Below, in pieces: positions 12,169-23,925 of a DNA stretch of 64,000 bases; within the stretch, counting starts at the first letter, position 1; every line of letters begins with the position of its first letter. The translations under genes and the position numbers were made by a program. This stretch comes from Blastocystis hominis. Taxonomy: Eukaryota; Sar; Bigyra; Opalinata; Blastocystidae. The notes below the pieces were generated by a model that saw only the letters and a program-made list of their open reading frames with translations, made no database searches and had not been told where the DNA came from. Where the stretch lies: contig NW_013171868.1 in NCBI RefSeq assembly GCF_000151665.1, forward strand, positions 379,501 to 443,500. The letters are read 5' to 3'.

Positions 12169-15100
12169 ATGAAAGAATTCCGTCTTTATCAGGATTTGAC
12201 TGACTATGAAAAGGAGGACGAGAATTCTTTCTCTGTTGGCAATGTTTTGGATTTGGAAAGTTATGACAGTTTCAATTGCACCAAACTTCTTGAGAGTCGA
12301 TGTTCATTGGCGTAGTCAATTTTTAGATTTATCGAATGAGGTCGTGGAGTCACATTGCTACGAATTGATTTCTGAGCATGAAAACTTTGATGTAGTGTAT
12401 TCTTTTACAAAGTGGGAGGTAAATATATCCTCGATAATGTAGATACTTTGAACAGCTGGAAGAAGACGTAAAGGCGAAGTTTGTACAAATTATTCTTCGT
12501 GGAGGAAGAGGATTTATCGTAAATACCGTCAACAAACAGTCAAACTCCGAAAGTTTATCAACATACAGAAATGCTCTTTTTATGTACAGGACCCGGATGC
12601 ATTACAACTAGATATTGCTATTTTATATCCGTTTTGATTCCGAAGATCGATGTAGTTGTTAATTCTCTTTTAGATCGGAACCAAGTGGTGCGTGAGAATG
12701 GCAGAAAGGTTTTTTACTCTCTTCCCAATTTAGTATCAGAAGAAAAAGCGACTTCTCACCAATGATCTTCACTGGGGAGAGTACATCTACGACGCGATTG
12801 AAATCTTGTTGTTCACCATTCGAGGAAAGGTCCGAAGCTTTTTCTCCCTCGGAATTCCCGATGAGGTAATAACCCTTCATTCGCTCCCATCTCAGATGTT
12901 CCTCCAGCTTTTCTCTCGGCCCTGTCTTTCTCTTCTAGAGCGTCCTTCCACCTCCGAAAATCCCCGTCTCCTGGAGATCGTGCTGACCACGCTGGCTTCT
13001 CTGCTGGCTTCCTTTCCGTTTTTTCTGTGTTCATTCAATTCATTGCTAGCAGCGTTCTCCCCATCGTGGATTCTCAGCTCATTGAAATGATCGCGTCACT
13101 CGAGCCCATGGCGGCGATCGGAGCCAAGCTGGCCGGGATTCTCTACGACCGAATGAGCCACCACAGCGAATTGGTGAGCGATTTAATCAAAGAAGTCGCG
13201 AGGCGAAACGTCAGCGAGGCTTCGAGCTCCGCGACCTCCGCGACTGCGCTCCGAAATCTCTCGCATTTCATCGTATTCGCTGGGATGGACTGTGGATGGA
13301 TAGACGATCTGCGCCGAGCAAGTTCCGTTCGCGGTGCTGCGAAGTTTGCCGCTGCTTCTGTCGCTGTTGGACGGGGAATCGTACACGCTGCGCTTGGCCA
13401 TCGTGCAGTCGCTGGGGTTGCTGATCGAGAAAACGAGCGGGAAGAAGGAGGAAGACGAAGAGAAGGATAAAATGCGCGGCAAAGTGGAGAGGCAGACGCA
13501 GTACGCGAACGTCGTCGCGAAACGAGCGTCGATTCTGGTTCGAAGACAATCGATGGCGGAGATCGCGCGTGAAAATCAAAATCAAAACCAGAATCAAAAT
13601 CAAAATCAAAATCAAAACGAGTCGCAAGGCCAAAATCAAAACGCAGGAGAATCTTCAGAACCAAAAGAAAACGAAGAAAAGCCTATGGATTTGAAGGGAG
13701 CCACGCAAGTGCTGTCACTCTTGCAAAGCCACACGCAGGACACCAACGCGTTCGTCCGCGCGGCGTCGCTTCGCACGCTGAGCACGCTGTGCGAGAAGGG
13801 ATTCATTCCACTGTCTTTGTTTGTGAGTCTCACGGAATCCTGCGTGGAACGACTGAAAGACAAGGCAGTGCTCGTTCGAAAGAACGCGATCGGCGTATGT
13901 GTGTGTGACGCTTTGCTTCATGCCAAAGTTTTTGATTGTGCTGATGGAGAACAATCCGTACGAAGCCAATCTGCAGCAAGCCACGTATGAAGCGAAGCTT
14001 AAAGAGATCGAAGCGATCATGAACGCGCCGGTCGCAGAGGAAGCGACGGAGTCGCCGACGGACAACGCGAAGATTCAGCAGCTCCACGATTATTATTCCA
14101 ACGCGTTTCATTTCGCCTCCCTTCTTTCTGTTTGTTTGTGTGGAGTCTTCGAACTCTAGGACGGCGTGTCGGTGATCACGCAGCTCCTCTCCAGCAAGAC
14201 CGAAAGCGATATCATCGCAGCTCTCCAGTTCTTCCCCATCGCCACCTCGTTCCAAGTCACCAACGTTCGCTCCGGCCTTCGCAAAATGCTTCCGCTCGTC
14301 TGGGGCGCTTCGCCCGCCATTCTCAAAGAACTCATCGCGGCCGTTCGAAAGCTTTACTTCTGCGTTCCCAACGAATCGACGTTTCTCCCGCCCAATCGCG
14401 TGGCTTCCAATTTGGTGAGGCTGATTCAGGGAGCCACGCTCGCAGAAACGACGTCGTTCGCCGAGCTGGTTCCGCATTTGGTGGGGGAAGGACTGTTCGA
14501 ACGGCGCGTGCTGGATGGATTGTGGGGCTATGTAACGGCCGCAGATGTGACGTATGCGAACGTAGCGAAGGAGAAAGGGATGAATCGTAGCGGTGCAGCG
14601 CGCTGTATATTTTATCGATGGCGATCGCGGCGTCTCAGTCTTTGGCTGCACCGTTTTTGGGCCGAATCGTGGAATTGTGGAAACAGATTCGTCTGGAAGA
14701 GCCGGAAAAAGCAAAATACATTTTTATGATGTGGGGATCGCTAAACGAAAGTGTATGCGAAGCCAATCGCATTGAGTGTAGATCTCCAACGAGCAGCGAC
14801 AGAGAATGATCAGCTCCATTACGTCATTTCTATTGAATGGATGTCTGCAGTCGTCAGGGAATTCGAAATGGTTCCCTGCCGCCGATTCAGCGATTCGTGC
14901 TGCGTTTCTTTTGTCGCCTCGATTTGATTTGTTCGCGGAGCGTGTCATTCAGCAAACCGCTCAGAAACTTTTAATCGCTTCGTCTGATTCGCAGACGCGT
15001 GTTTGTGAGGGAGGACTGGCTCGTCTTCTTTTCATTGTGGGACAATTCGCGCTGCATCTCTTTCTTTTCTCTGAGAAAATCGCGTCGCGTGCGAAGAAAT

Positions 15101-16618
15101 GCCGGCAAAAAGCTGAAGAAAAGAAGGCAAAAGAGTCGAAGAATCGGAGCAGTGTGGAGGACGATTCCGAGAAAACGCGATTGGATTCGACGCTGGATGT
15201 AGCCGTTGTGACCGCAGACGACATGGAAGATTCGGTCTTCGAATCGATTAGCAACAACGGAATCGTAATGCAGTCAGTTTTGTCGCTGAAAGATGATGGG
15301 TAGAAATCTAATCGGCGTGTTTGGAGGTGTGCTGAAGGATATCATTCTGAACAAAAAGGGAATGTACGGAAAGTCCCTTCAGAAAGTCGCTCTGCTGAGC
15401 TTCTGCAAGTTTATGGTGATCAGTCGCGCTTTTTGTGTCGACAATATAAACGTAATCGCAACGAGTCGAAATGATTGGTAGCTGCTTTTTACGTTGTTCG
15501 TGAAGAATTCGGATGAGAACGCTCGATCCAATATGATCATCACGATCGGCGATTTGTGCTATCGGTTCCCCAACTTATTGGAGCAATGGACGTCTCGGAT
15601 TTACGGCGTGCTGCGCGATGAAGTTGAATCGATGGATTGTTTTTGAATTGTAGTCCGAACTGGTTCGCTCGAATGCTCTTTCTGTGATTTCGCATTTGAT
15701 TTTGAACGATATGATTCGCGTGAAGGGGCAGATTAGCTATCTGGTTGTGCTGCTGGAGGATCCGTCGAAACATATTCAAGGTCTCGCGCGAGTTTTCTTT
15801 ATGGAATGGGGAAAACGTGGAAGCAATCCGGTGTATAATGTCTTGCCCGAATGCATTTCGTCGCTTCTGGAAATGTCGGAAGTGGATTACGAAAAGTTCA
15901 CGCGATTGATTAAGTTCTTGCTTCGCTTTGTAGACAAGGTAAAAAGAAAACACATGGCGAATGAGCTTTAGGAGAAACAGCAGGACCAATTAGTAGATAA
16001 ACTGCTGCAGCGATTCCAATTCACGACCGATCCATACAAGTGGAAATGTCTGGCTTTCTGCCTGTCTGCTCTTCCGATTACGTCGAATACGTGCGAAAAG
16101 TATTTGCTACATCGGAGGTATTTGAAGGATCCGCTTCATAACAGGGAAGTGTATGAGATTGTCGAGCAGATCATTACAAAGGTGAGGCTTTGGATTGATT
16201 TGGTTTGGCTTATGGGTAGTTGAAACGATCTGCGAAGCCTGGTCAGAACGCGGCGGTTGAAGAACTGCAGGCGTTTGTGGAAGAGAATAAGCCGTTGTCA
16301 ACGAAATCAAAGAAGAGCCAGAACGATGAAAAGAATGAAGATGAGGATGAAATTGACGATTTTGTGGTAGAGGAAGATGAGGAAGAAGAAGAAGAAAAGA
16401 AAGAAAAAGAAAAGGGCATTGAAGAGAAGGATGAGGATAGCAATCGTTCGAAAAAAGCTGCAATAAAGTCTGCGAATGGAACGAAAAGAGAAGCCTCCCT
16501 TGGCTTGAAACAAGAGAAGCGTGTGCACATAAATGAAAGTGATTTTTCGTTGGAAGAAGACTCGATATTGGAAAGCCGTTCCAAGAAGCGCACTGTAGTG
16601 ATAAGTGATTCTGATTAG
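12169..16618 (+). CDS. NCAPD2: condensin complex subunit 1 (CAP-D2/Cnd1)
   Basis: HEAT-repeat subunit of condensin I, which compacts mitotic chromosomes. At least fourteen exons join across introns of about 25-39 bp, for example 12296-12326 and 12419-12455. Recognisable blocks are the Cnd1 N-terminal region (FSVGNVLDLESYDSF), PLLLSLLDGESYTLR, the KNAIGFLIVLMENNPYEA block after a 34-bp intron near 13894, and the core VKGQISYL and ARVFFMEW block near 15730-15800. The C-terminus is a long acidic/basic tail ending VVISDSD before TAG at 16618. An Asn/Gln-rich insert (13570-13640) interrupts the middle. The start could be 12130 instead. Exon joins between 12580 and 12740 remain uncertain. Confidence 0.9.
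13572..13620 (+). repeat. CAAAAT/CAAAAC hexamer repeat coding an Asn-Gln run
   Basis: About eight hexamer units encode alternating Asn and Gln inside condensin CAP-D2. The reading frame is kept, so the length can vary by two residues per unit without breaking the gene. Confidence 0.85.
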
Positions 16619-16619
16619 A

Positions 16620-16831
16620 GTGTTTTTTAATGGACTCGCATTGTTGTTTTTATTGATCAATCAAATCTCTCACACAACCACAGAGAAGCAAAAAGCAATA
16701 ACAAATAGCTAGCAGAATAATACATAAAAAACAATTTATAATTATAATAATAATTATTATTATTAACATTTCTTTCATAGCTAAGTGAATTGTACACATA
16801 ATATCTCTTGTAAGATTTTCCCAACAATGCT
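16620..16831. other. AT-rich convergent intergenic stretch (16620-16831)
   Basis: Between the condensin stop and the leucine-rich repeat protein end. It holds A/T-rich sequence with a TAA/TTA run near 16740-16765. No gene was recognised here. Confidence 0.6.
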
Positions 16832-18672
16832 ATGAAACTATCCTCCGACACGATTCGCAAGAGCATACGAAATATCTGTTTAAAATGAGTAAATACAGAT
16901 CCTACTCGAAATCTCTCTCTCTCTCACTTTACTAAACGAATAAAATGGTAAATCTACAGTATCCAAGTTCGGAATGTCTAGGTTTTCAACTCTCGATTCG
17001 TGTGTACTTTTCAGTGTAATCTTATGACACATCCTAAAGCTATTACCTTCGGAATGAATGAATGTTAGCATAGGGAGGTCTAGATTTATGAAAAAAAGAC
17101 TTCGTTTTACTCATGAATTCTATGGAACAAGATTCATCGCTCCAACTTCCTTCAAGTGTCCATTTTCCAAGTTCAATAGTTTGCAATGAAGGAAGATCTA
17201 CTCATAATATTCTTATTATTGTGCAATCTCAAACCTCGGATCACTGTGTGAAGAGAGTAGCGGAATGAGCGGTTTCCTAATAAGATGGATTGTAATAGAG
17301 GAAGCTCTACAGGCTCAAGTATCAAAAGAAGTCAATGCCTCGTATAACAGCGGTACACCAAAAGAAGTTGTAGGACTCACTCTCCAAATCACCAATCCTG
17401 ATCGATCGTATTACAGGAAGATTATATAATTCAAACTGACCAGCAAAATCACTAAAGCTGTATCTACCAATATCGATCGATTGCAAGGATCCGCAGTTCA
17501 CTATATGGAATGACTTATCATAATCGCGTCCTCCGTCCTTTCTCTCTTGGGTGAAAGAACTATTCCCTATTTTTATGCTACGAAGATTCGGTACTCTATC
17601 GATTTGAAACAGTCGTGCCACGGAGAAACTGTTATCTCCAATTTCCAGAGACTTTAAATTCTTAAATCCGCTCAACTTAAGAGAGTAAGCATCATTACAA
17701 CAATCTGATGCAATGAACAACTCTGTAACTATTTGCTCTATCCAGTTCAATTCTCTCATGTCGTAAATGACGAATGAGGTGGATTGGTTTTCTTTCTTAT
17801 TGTTGTCGTTGTTGTTGTCAGACTTCGAATCAGCAACTTCTGTATGTTCAGTAACAGGAATAATGTTTGGGAGAACATCTCCATTGAGAGGCAACGTGTA
17901 CCATCCGTCATGCAAATCTCTCCCGTGGATTTCATTTCCTTTGTTCCACAATCCTTCATGATAAGCAATTCCTGTCCTTCCATCAATCAGGCATCCCTCA
18001 TCGTTACGGTAAAAGGTTTCACAGTCCTCATCATAGTAGAATCCACCAACATAAATGGGAATCTGTTTCACAGGATCTAAACTATCTTCTCCGTTCCTAT
18101 CCAGCTCCGTCATTGTATCTCCATCAAAACAACGGGTAATTTCCGTTAGTTTTCCATTTTCCCAAATGCCCTCGGCTACTAGTTTGCCGCTGGCTTCATC
18201 AAATTGAATTCCCCAGTCATTCTCCTGATAAAGTTCGTTAAACTTTCCATGGTAGATCAATTTCCCGCTTTTTAGAGAAGTGATTTCCAATCGATTACCT
18301 TGCTTGTGATTAACGATGCGTTTTACCTTCTCGTTGTCAATCATACAACTAGCGTCTTGAAAATAGTCAACTTTCCCCCTATTATAACTCACAATCTGGT
18401 CGAATGGTTTCCCATCCTTCCCTTCATGCCAACGCATCTTTAGAACACTATTAGCATATAAAAGCACGGTTCCCGTGGTGGTTCGAATTGTGTATTCGTT
18501 CTTATGTTCTCCCTGGAAGTATTGAATGAAATATCTTACCCCATCTTCCTCCATAGTGATTGGAAGTCCATTGGGCACATACCCAGCAAGAGGGTCAGTT
18601 ATGAATTCAGGGTTAAGATCAACGTCTATGCATGTAAACAGAAAAAAGTAATCTGCTACTTTCAATGACCAT
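16830..18672 (-). CDS. MORN-like/BspA-type leucine-rich repeat protein
   Basis: No enzymatic function is apparent. The start ATG at 18670-18672 joins through a 34-bp intron to a 400-residue exon. The N-terminal half has MORN-like Gly/Trp/Tyr segments (AEGIWENGKL, AYHEGLWNKG). The C-terminal half has leucine-rich repeats of the LxxLxSIxIGxxSF type: NLKSLEIGDNSF, NLRSIKIGNSSF, SLQSIDIGRYSF, LPLLQSILLGNRSF and LPSLQTIELGKWTL. The later repeats are recovered only by removing short introns, one of which (17307-17338) appears to use a GC donor. The true 3' end is uncertain; 16830 is the first stop after the last plausible join. Such repeat families are large in some anaerobic protists; protein-protein contact is the only role that can be inferred. 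Confidence 0.65.
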
Positions 18673-19101
18673 GCTTTTCAGCTAAAAATGAAAACAATGA
18701 AGTTTAGAAGTAGTTCTTTGTTATTTTTCTGTTATTTATTTCCACGAATAGGATTTTATTATTGATTGGCGTTTCAGAAAGATGTTTGCGGTTTGGTTAA
18801 CGATGACAGCAAGGATGTTTAGTTTTGTGTATAATCGCTGTAATATTCTGCTGTAATTCATGTTTTTGTGTGTACTATGCAAATAGACATAGCTTGTCAT
18901 TACCTCTTCTTGGCAAATATTAATCATATTAATGAAAGAATTTGTTTTACATTGAAATGACATAGAAAGTGCGGAGTGAAGAGTATTTCAGATACACCTT
19001 TTAGTCTGCCTAACGGCAAGGCACGAATTGCAAATTTAAAAAATGCTGCAACTCATCCTCTCGCCTCGACTTCCTGATCTCCTCTTCATTATTCCTTTAT
19101 A
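18673..19101. other. intergenic region, nothing firm
   Basis: About 430 bp between the leucine-rich repeat gene start and the RPEL gene end. A 75-codon minus-strand frame at 18736-18963 has no recognisable similarity and AT-biased composition. It may hold 5' signals of the leucine-rich repeat gene, but none can be named. Confidence 0.5.
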
Positions 19102-19109
19102 AAACAAAC

Positions 19110-20281
19110 ACCCCCACTTTGAAATGATATCCACAATGCCTTTCTCATACTACAATCAAACAACAATCCATCCTCTACTGCTTCCATGTCGTTCGATGCA
19201 AAGCACAATCTCACCAGATTCAAAATCTCCTTTCGAAGTGGGTTTTCCGGCTCTCTGCAAATAGTATACAGTTTATTATACGCCTCTGCATTGATCTACA
19301 TCACACCCAGCCTCCATATCGACTTTCTCGCGAACCAATAACTGCTCCGCAGTCGCTACCGCAAACGAAATATACACTTTGTTAATCGCCGTGCTTTCGT
19401 TGGCGGGGGTTCCTTGCTTGGCCTCTTCGCTGAGCAGCGCGTACACTCCTGGATGATGCCTTCGGATCTCGAGTGGAGAAGGACGCTGGGAAAAGCTGGG
19501 AGTCAAATGAGGGCTGCGGCCAATCTACTTCTGCTCCATCATATGCTTCTTCATTTTCATTTCGAGTCCGGCGGCCTTGGCGCGCAAGGCAGGAGTCAAA
19601 CGAGGATTGGCTTGGGATGAGCAAACGATCGTTTAAATAATACACTGAATTCCTCTTTGAACCAAGTCTTCCATTTTGGGGCGGTTCTGAAGGCTATGAC
19701 TAATCAGAATTGAGAGATCGATCGTAAAGGTACAGAGTCCTTTAGAATGTGCCGTTCCAACGTTTGCAAACGAGAAGTGAGCGTTTGGCTTACTCCTGGT
19801 TCTACACTCAATTGCTCTCGTCAAAACAAACTAATTAGTCCTCTCTGCGTCATTTCGCTGAGAGAGGCTCGGTTTTCTAAATGCTTTCTCAAACTAGATT
19901 GGCGTTCCATCCTAGGAATCTCCACAGAGCAGCACGAATCATCTCTCTGATCGATTTCAGTCGAGTCTAAAGTGGAAAGAGAGTAATATTCCAAACAATT
20001 CAATTCCGAGTCTTTTATGATTTCTTCTGCATACTCCCCGTTCTCTCTTTGAAAATCGTACTGCTAGAAAATAGTTATACTTCAAATCGAAATACGGGAA
20101 GGGCTAAAGCATTAGGCACACCTTTGCTTAAGGTATCATTATCCACAGCTTTCGAATCTTCTCGGGGTACCATACTGCTCTGTCCTTGGTCTGTTTGCTC
20201 CTGATTCGCTCTTCTTGGAGAATCAGTCTAAAAATTACCCTGTATATCCAAAAGTACCTCGCGGTTGCATTCAATGATCAT
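19110..20281 (-). CDS. RPEL-repeat protein, probable actin-binding regulator
   Basis: The start ATG at 20279-20281 joins across a 30-bp intron to a polar N-terminal region. At least two, and probably three or four, RPEL-type segments follow (pattern L-x-x-R-P/A-x-x-x-E/D-x-x-x-x-G-I/L): LENRASLSEMTQRGLI near 19850, LQNRPKMEDLVQRGIQ near 19660, and the degenerate FSQRPSPLEIRRHHPG near 19470. RPEL motifs bind monomeric actin in MRTF and Phactr proteins. A C-terminal helical part (EAYNKLYTICREPENPLRK) is not recognised. One exon junction, near 19700, does not give a clean frame with a standard GT-AG intron. The 3' end is approximate: TGTTTGTT lies at 19102-19109. Actin binding is inferred from the motif only. 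Confidence 0.5.
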
Positions 20282-20423
20282 AGATACTCCAACTAAGTGT
20301 AAGGTACGATTTGAACCCAATTAATGGAAAATAAAATGATTGGATGAACGAGTTTTTAGGAAACAGCCAAGATCATAGTACAGTAAGAAGATGAGTTTTC
20401 AGTATCTGCGTTACAAAAATAGT

Positions 20424-21381
20424 TTAAGGAGATCCATTGCCGTCATCCGCATCGTTGGGAGACTTCTTGTCATCTCCCAGGTTTATCGTCTTCTTGGACC
20501 GGAGTGAAGCTTTATGCTTCTGGTCACAGATATAAATCCGAATCGCTATTATTACAATCACGGCAATAACACAAAGTGTGACACCAACTCCTATCAAGAT
20601 CTCTACAATAGTCAACCCAGAACTCCTTTACCTCTCAAATGAGACTTGTAGCACACTAAAAATGAGACGAACACAACAGCAAGCGTACATTCATTGCTTT
20701 CGGGATAGAAGGTGACCGAGTCGATGACAAATGTGTTGTTTTCTATTCTCCAGAAGGCACAGAGTTCCCACTGTTCATTGCCAGCTTGTAAGTCCCTGTG
20801 GTGTAAAGCGCTTCCGCGACGGAAGAAAAACCGGAGGAATTCGATACAGTACAGCTTGTTTTCCTACATGTCGAAATTAACAGGATCGATGTACGAGATA
20901 TCCACCAAAACACCTTCATCCTCCTTATTGCAAGTATATCCGTATTTTTGCATTTCTTCTACACTTGCAATCGATATGCTAATACTATCAATGCGCTTCG
21001 TACACTGGTAGCCATCTAGGGATGATCGTCAGTAAGTAGTTATACAGGCATTACTGGCAAATTCTATGCAAGAAATTGATTCCCTAAGGTAAGAAAGCCA
21101 AAATGAGTGTTACGAAATCTTTAGAGTAAACTGAGGTGTGGTGCAATTGGATTCGCCGTACTGTGTAATAGTAAACACAAATTGGGTAGGAAGAGCCCCA
21201 TTATCACGAAATGCCCCTAACCTTTGAATTTCTATATCATAATGATTCGATAAAATCGATACGACGTGTCTGGGGAAGGCACTTCGAAGCTAGAGTAATG
21301 CAATCTATTTACGATAGTGAGACAATGGGTACCTGATTCGGCAATACTGAACACTATGAGTATGAACAAAATTACTTTCAT
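20424..21381 (-). CDS. putative type I membrane protein of unknown function
   Basis: A hydrophobic leader (MKVILFILIVFSIAES, ATG at 21379-21381) begins the gene. The last exon (20424-20615) has a single transmembrane helix of about 25 residues followed by a Lys-rich, then Asp/Gly-rich cytoplasmic tail. Between them, frames containing Cys and Thr-rich extracellular-type sequence can be read (near 21130-21230 and 20850-21010), but they need several short introns whose borders I could not all fix. This may be a smaller relative of the surface protein at 0.7-5.7 kb, but no shared domain was seen. Function unknown. Confidence 0.45.
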
Positions 21382-21479
21382 AGTATATTTGGAATCAGAA
21401 GGATGGGTTTTTACAAAGATGATTTTTAGCAGGGGAGTGATTATGATTTTGTATTTTTCAGCTATTCTATCGAGATAAT

Positions 21480-21518
21480 TATTAATAATAATAATAATAA
21501 TTATAATTATAATTATAA
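21480..21518. repeat. TAA/TAT trinucleotide microsatellite
   Basis: An AT-only run of ATA and TTA units, in the short space between the membrane protein start and the RRM gene end. Confidence 0.85.
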
Positions 21519-21610
21519 TTTCTATTCGATTGGTAGTGTGCTTAGGAGGGATCAACGTGTTTTCTAGACCCAATTCATTCGTCCACAGTGTGTCAAACAA
21601 AAACACAACA

Positions 21611-22790
21611 AAGTGTAATTCTTTAATTTATACTGCTGGTAATCATACTGCCGCGCCGACAGTCTTGATCCATAAAACATCAAACCACTCAGCCCCTTTG
21701 CCGCCTAAAAATAGCAACATAAACAACAACTCTACGATCGACGCCGCGTAGGAATTCGCATAGCGTAGAAATAGCCTCTTTTCGTTCTTCACCTCTGTGT
21801 ATTTCATATCCTTGATCTACACATTGAGATATGCTTGGGTTTCCACTTTTCCCTGTTCGGACACGATCTGCTTTATCTTCGCCACATTGGCTTGATCTCG
21901 TAAATCATCTCCCTCCGAGAATCCAGTCACCAACACAATACAGCTCTACTGAATACCAATGTCCATTTCTACTTTCGATACCGTGTCGTTCTGCTTCTCC
22001 GCGCGGTTTCGGCCATACTCCACAAAGCCAATCGGCTATGTTAAAGCATCAAACAAAACGTACAGTGGTAGACGCTTGTTGGATCGGTTCCCTCTTCACG
22101 GTTTTGGATCGAAACTGCTCCTCAAACGAGACGAGGAGTTTCTTTCCCTTTAATGAAAAAGCGTTCATTGCCTAAACACAAGCAAGGAGAAGAAGAAGAA
22201 TTACATTCAGAGCACGCTCGGCAGAACTGTGTGATTTGAATGATAACTGAACGATTCCTTGTTTGTAGAGTCGGCAGGAAACGATTGTCCCAAATGGCGA
22301 AAACAGGGACTGAATTTGCTCTGGTGTAGCCTCTTCCGCTACATTTTCGATCATTAGCACGGCACTAATCACAAGGAAGAATACAAAAATACGGCTTTTC
22401 TGACGTTTTCGAGGTAGAAGTATGTTTTGACTGAAAAGGAATGAGGGAAACACTCAGCTGCGAGCCATGAATCAAGTGGTTATTAAGACACATCACAGCT
22501 TGTATGGCATGCATGGGTTTATCAAATGTGATGGTGCATTGGGAACGGCCAGCAGTTCTGTCGTTAGAATCGCCGTTTTGTGGCCATTTGATTTGAACTA
22601 TGCGACCAATTTGCGAAAACCCGGCGATGAGATGTTTCTATAGATAATCGCCTTTCGCCTGGATTACTTCTTCTATTGTTGGAGGAATATTCCGAACTAG
22701 GATGGATCGTTTTAGTAATTGCTACAGAGCGTAAGTAATGAGTTTGAGATGGGAACATTCATGTACCTCTTCCGTTAATCTATCTCCCAT
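21611..22790 (-). CDS. RNA-binding protein with three RRM-type domains, U2AF65/PUF60-like
   Basis: The start ATG at 22788-22790 gives MGDRLTEEQLLKR and then, after removal of short introns, RRM1 (ILVRNIPPTIEE, QCTITFDKP), RRM2 (VLMIENVAEEATPEQI, GIVQLSFKSHSSAERAL) and a C-terminal RRM variant (CIVLVTGFSEGDDL, KNEKRLFLRYANSYAA, FYGSRLSARQYDY). The last domain resembles the UHM fold of U2AF65 and PUF60, so a role in 3' splice-site recognition is plausible (inference). At least six introns of 27-45 bp are removed. No in-frame stop follows the last recognisable codons until well into the neighbouring region; a T at 21611 just ahead of a T/G-rich motif may become TAA on polyadenylation. The end is therefore approximate. 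Confidence 0.7.
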
Positions 22791-22949
22791 TGCAGAGAGT
22801 CGTAAGTTAGTACAGTTTTGATATCTTTCGTTACACTTTTTGTAAGAATGATATTCGATACCATAGTCAGAGTCATAAATTATTTAAACAAACCAAGCCA
22901 AACCAACCAAACCAAACATACAACCAATCGATCAACCCATGGAAAAACT

Positions 22950-23554
22950 TTACTTGGCCTTATCCAGAATAATTCCATCATAAGTCTTCTTAAACCATTC
23001 CATGGCTTCCTCCCGCGTAACCTTGTGAGAGTAACCAATTCGGCTTCGCTGAGCCTTTCTCTTGCTCACACGACCGCCAGGACGTGCCAATTGCACATAG
23101 AAATCCATACCGAAAATACCTGTGTTAGGATCATACTTAATACCGAGATCAATATGCTCCTGAATACCAAAGCCGAAGTTTCCAGACTCAGAGAAGTTTC
23201 TCTTCACTAACTCATACTCCTTCACCTTCAGGCCGCGTTCAAGGATTTCAAGCGCCTTTTCACCTCGAATAGTGGCATGCACAGAGATCTTCTCATTACG
23301 GCGAATAGAAAAAGAGCGGATCGTGAAACGGGCTAAATTAATTAGTTAGCCACCAAAAGCCATACCCTTTCCATACACAGGCTCTTGGCCAGAGATTTGC
23401 TGCAACACACGAGCGGCCTTGGAGACGGCATCTCCGGACTCTCCAACACAAATGTTAATAACGAGTTTTTCAACTCGGATAGTACGCATCACGTTAGTTT
23501 TATCGCTCTATAGAACGTTACGGGATGCTCGCTTTCGCTAAAGAATCTTACCAT
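22950..23554 (-). CDS. RPL11: 60S ribosomal protein L11 (uL5)
   Basis: Component of the large ribosomal subunit that contacts 5S rRNA and P-site tRNA. Three exons: a single-codon first exon (ATG 23552-23554), then introns at 23508-23551 (44 bp) and 23333-23365 (33 bp). The protein ([16 protein letters not shown]...) matches the family throughout: [45 protein letters not shown]. About 170 residues, the usual length. The stop is TAA at 22950. Downstream is a T/G-rich stretch with imperfect TGTTTGGTT motifs. An intron placed right after the start codon is notable. Confidence 0.95.
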
Positions 23555-23896
23555 TTCAATAGTTTTAGATATATGTTGGTTCACAATCAATGAATGAATG
23601 AATGAGATAATGAATGGCCACGACGGAATCTAGATTTGGAGTATGTACTGACTAATTCACTAGAAATAAACTTGATTACTCCGTGTTATAAGCATGAAAT
23701 GTATAGTTTGTTTGGGACTTTAACAATTTACTAGAGAAAACAACAATGAGGGGATGTGAATCTAATCTACCTATTTAGTTCTATTCACCACGGTCTATGA
23801 TTCATACTTCGAATCAGAGATCCGATTTCAAGGAATGCAAAAGAATCCAGTCGCTCAAGACTGCAATATCAACAACTCAGTGTCCTTGCTTCCTCC
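23555..23896. other. intergenic region with GAAT repeat
   Basis: About 340 bp between uL5 and the xylose isomerase 3' end. It contains a short GAAT tetranucleotide repeat near 23592-23605 and otherwise AT-rich sequence. No gene was seen. It may include the uL5 promoter. Confidence 0.6.
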
Positions 23897-23925
23897 AACA
23901 AACAAGAAAGCCTGCGTAACCATGC

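Noticed and set aside
16657-16866. Minus-strand 69-codon frame with hydrophobic residues
   Set aside because: AT-rich, repeats of Asn/Tyr from a TAA microsatellite; no support beyond composition, although it may cover the last exon of the leucine-rich repeat gene.
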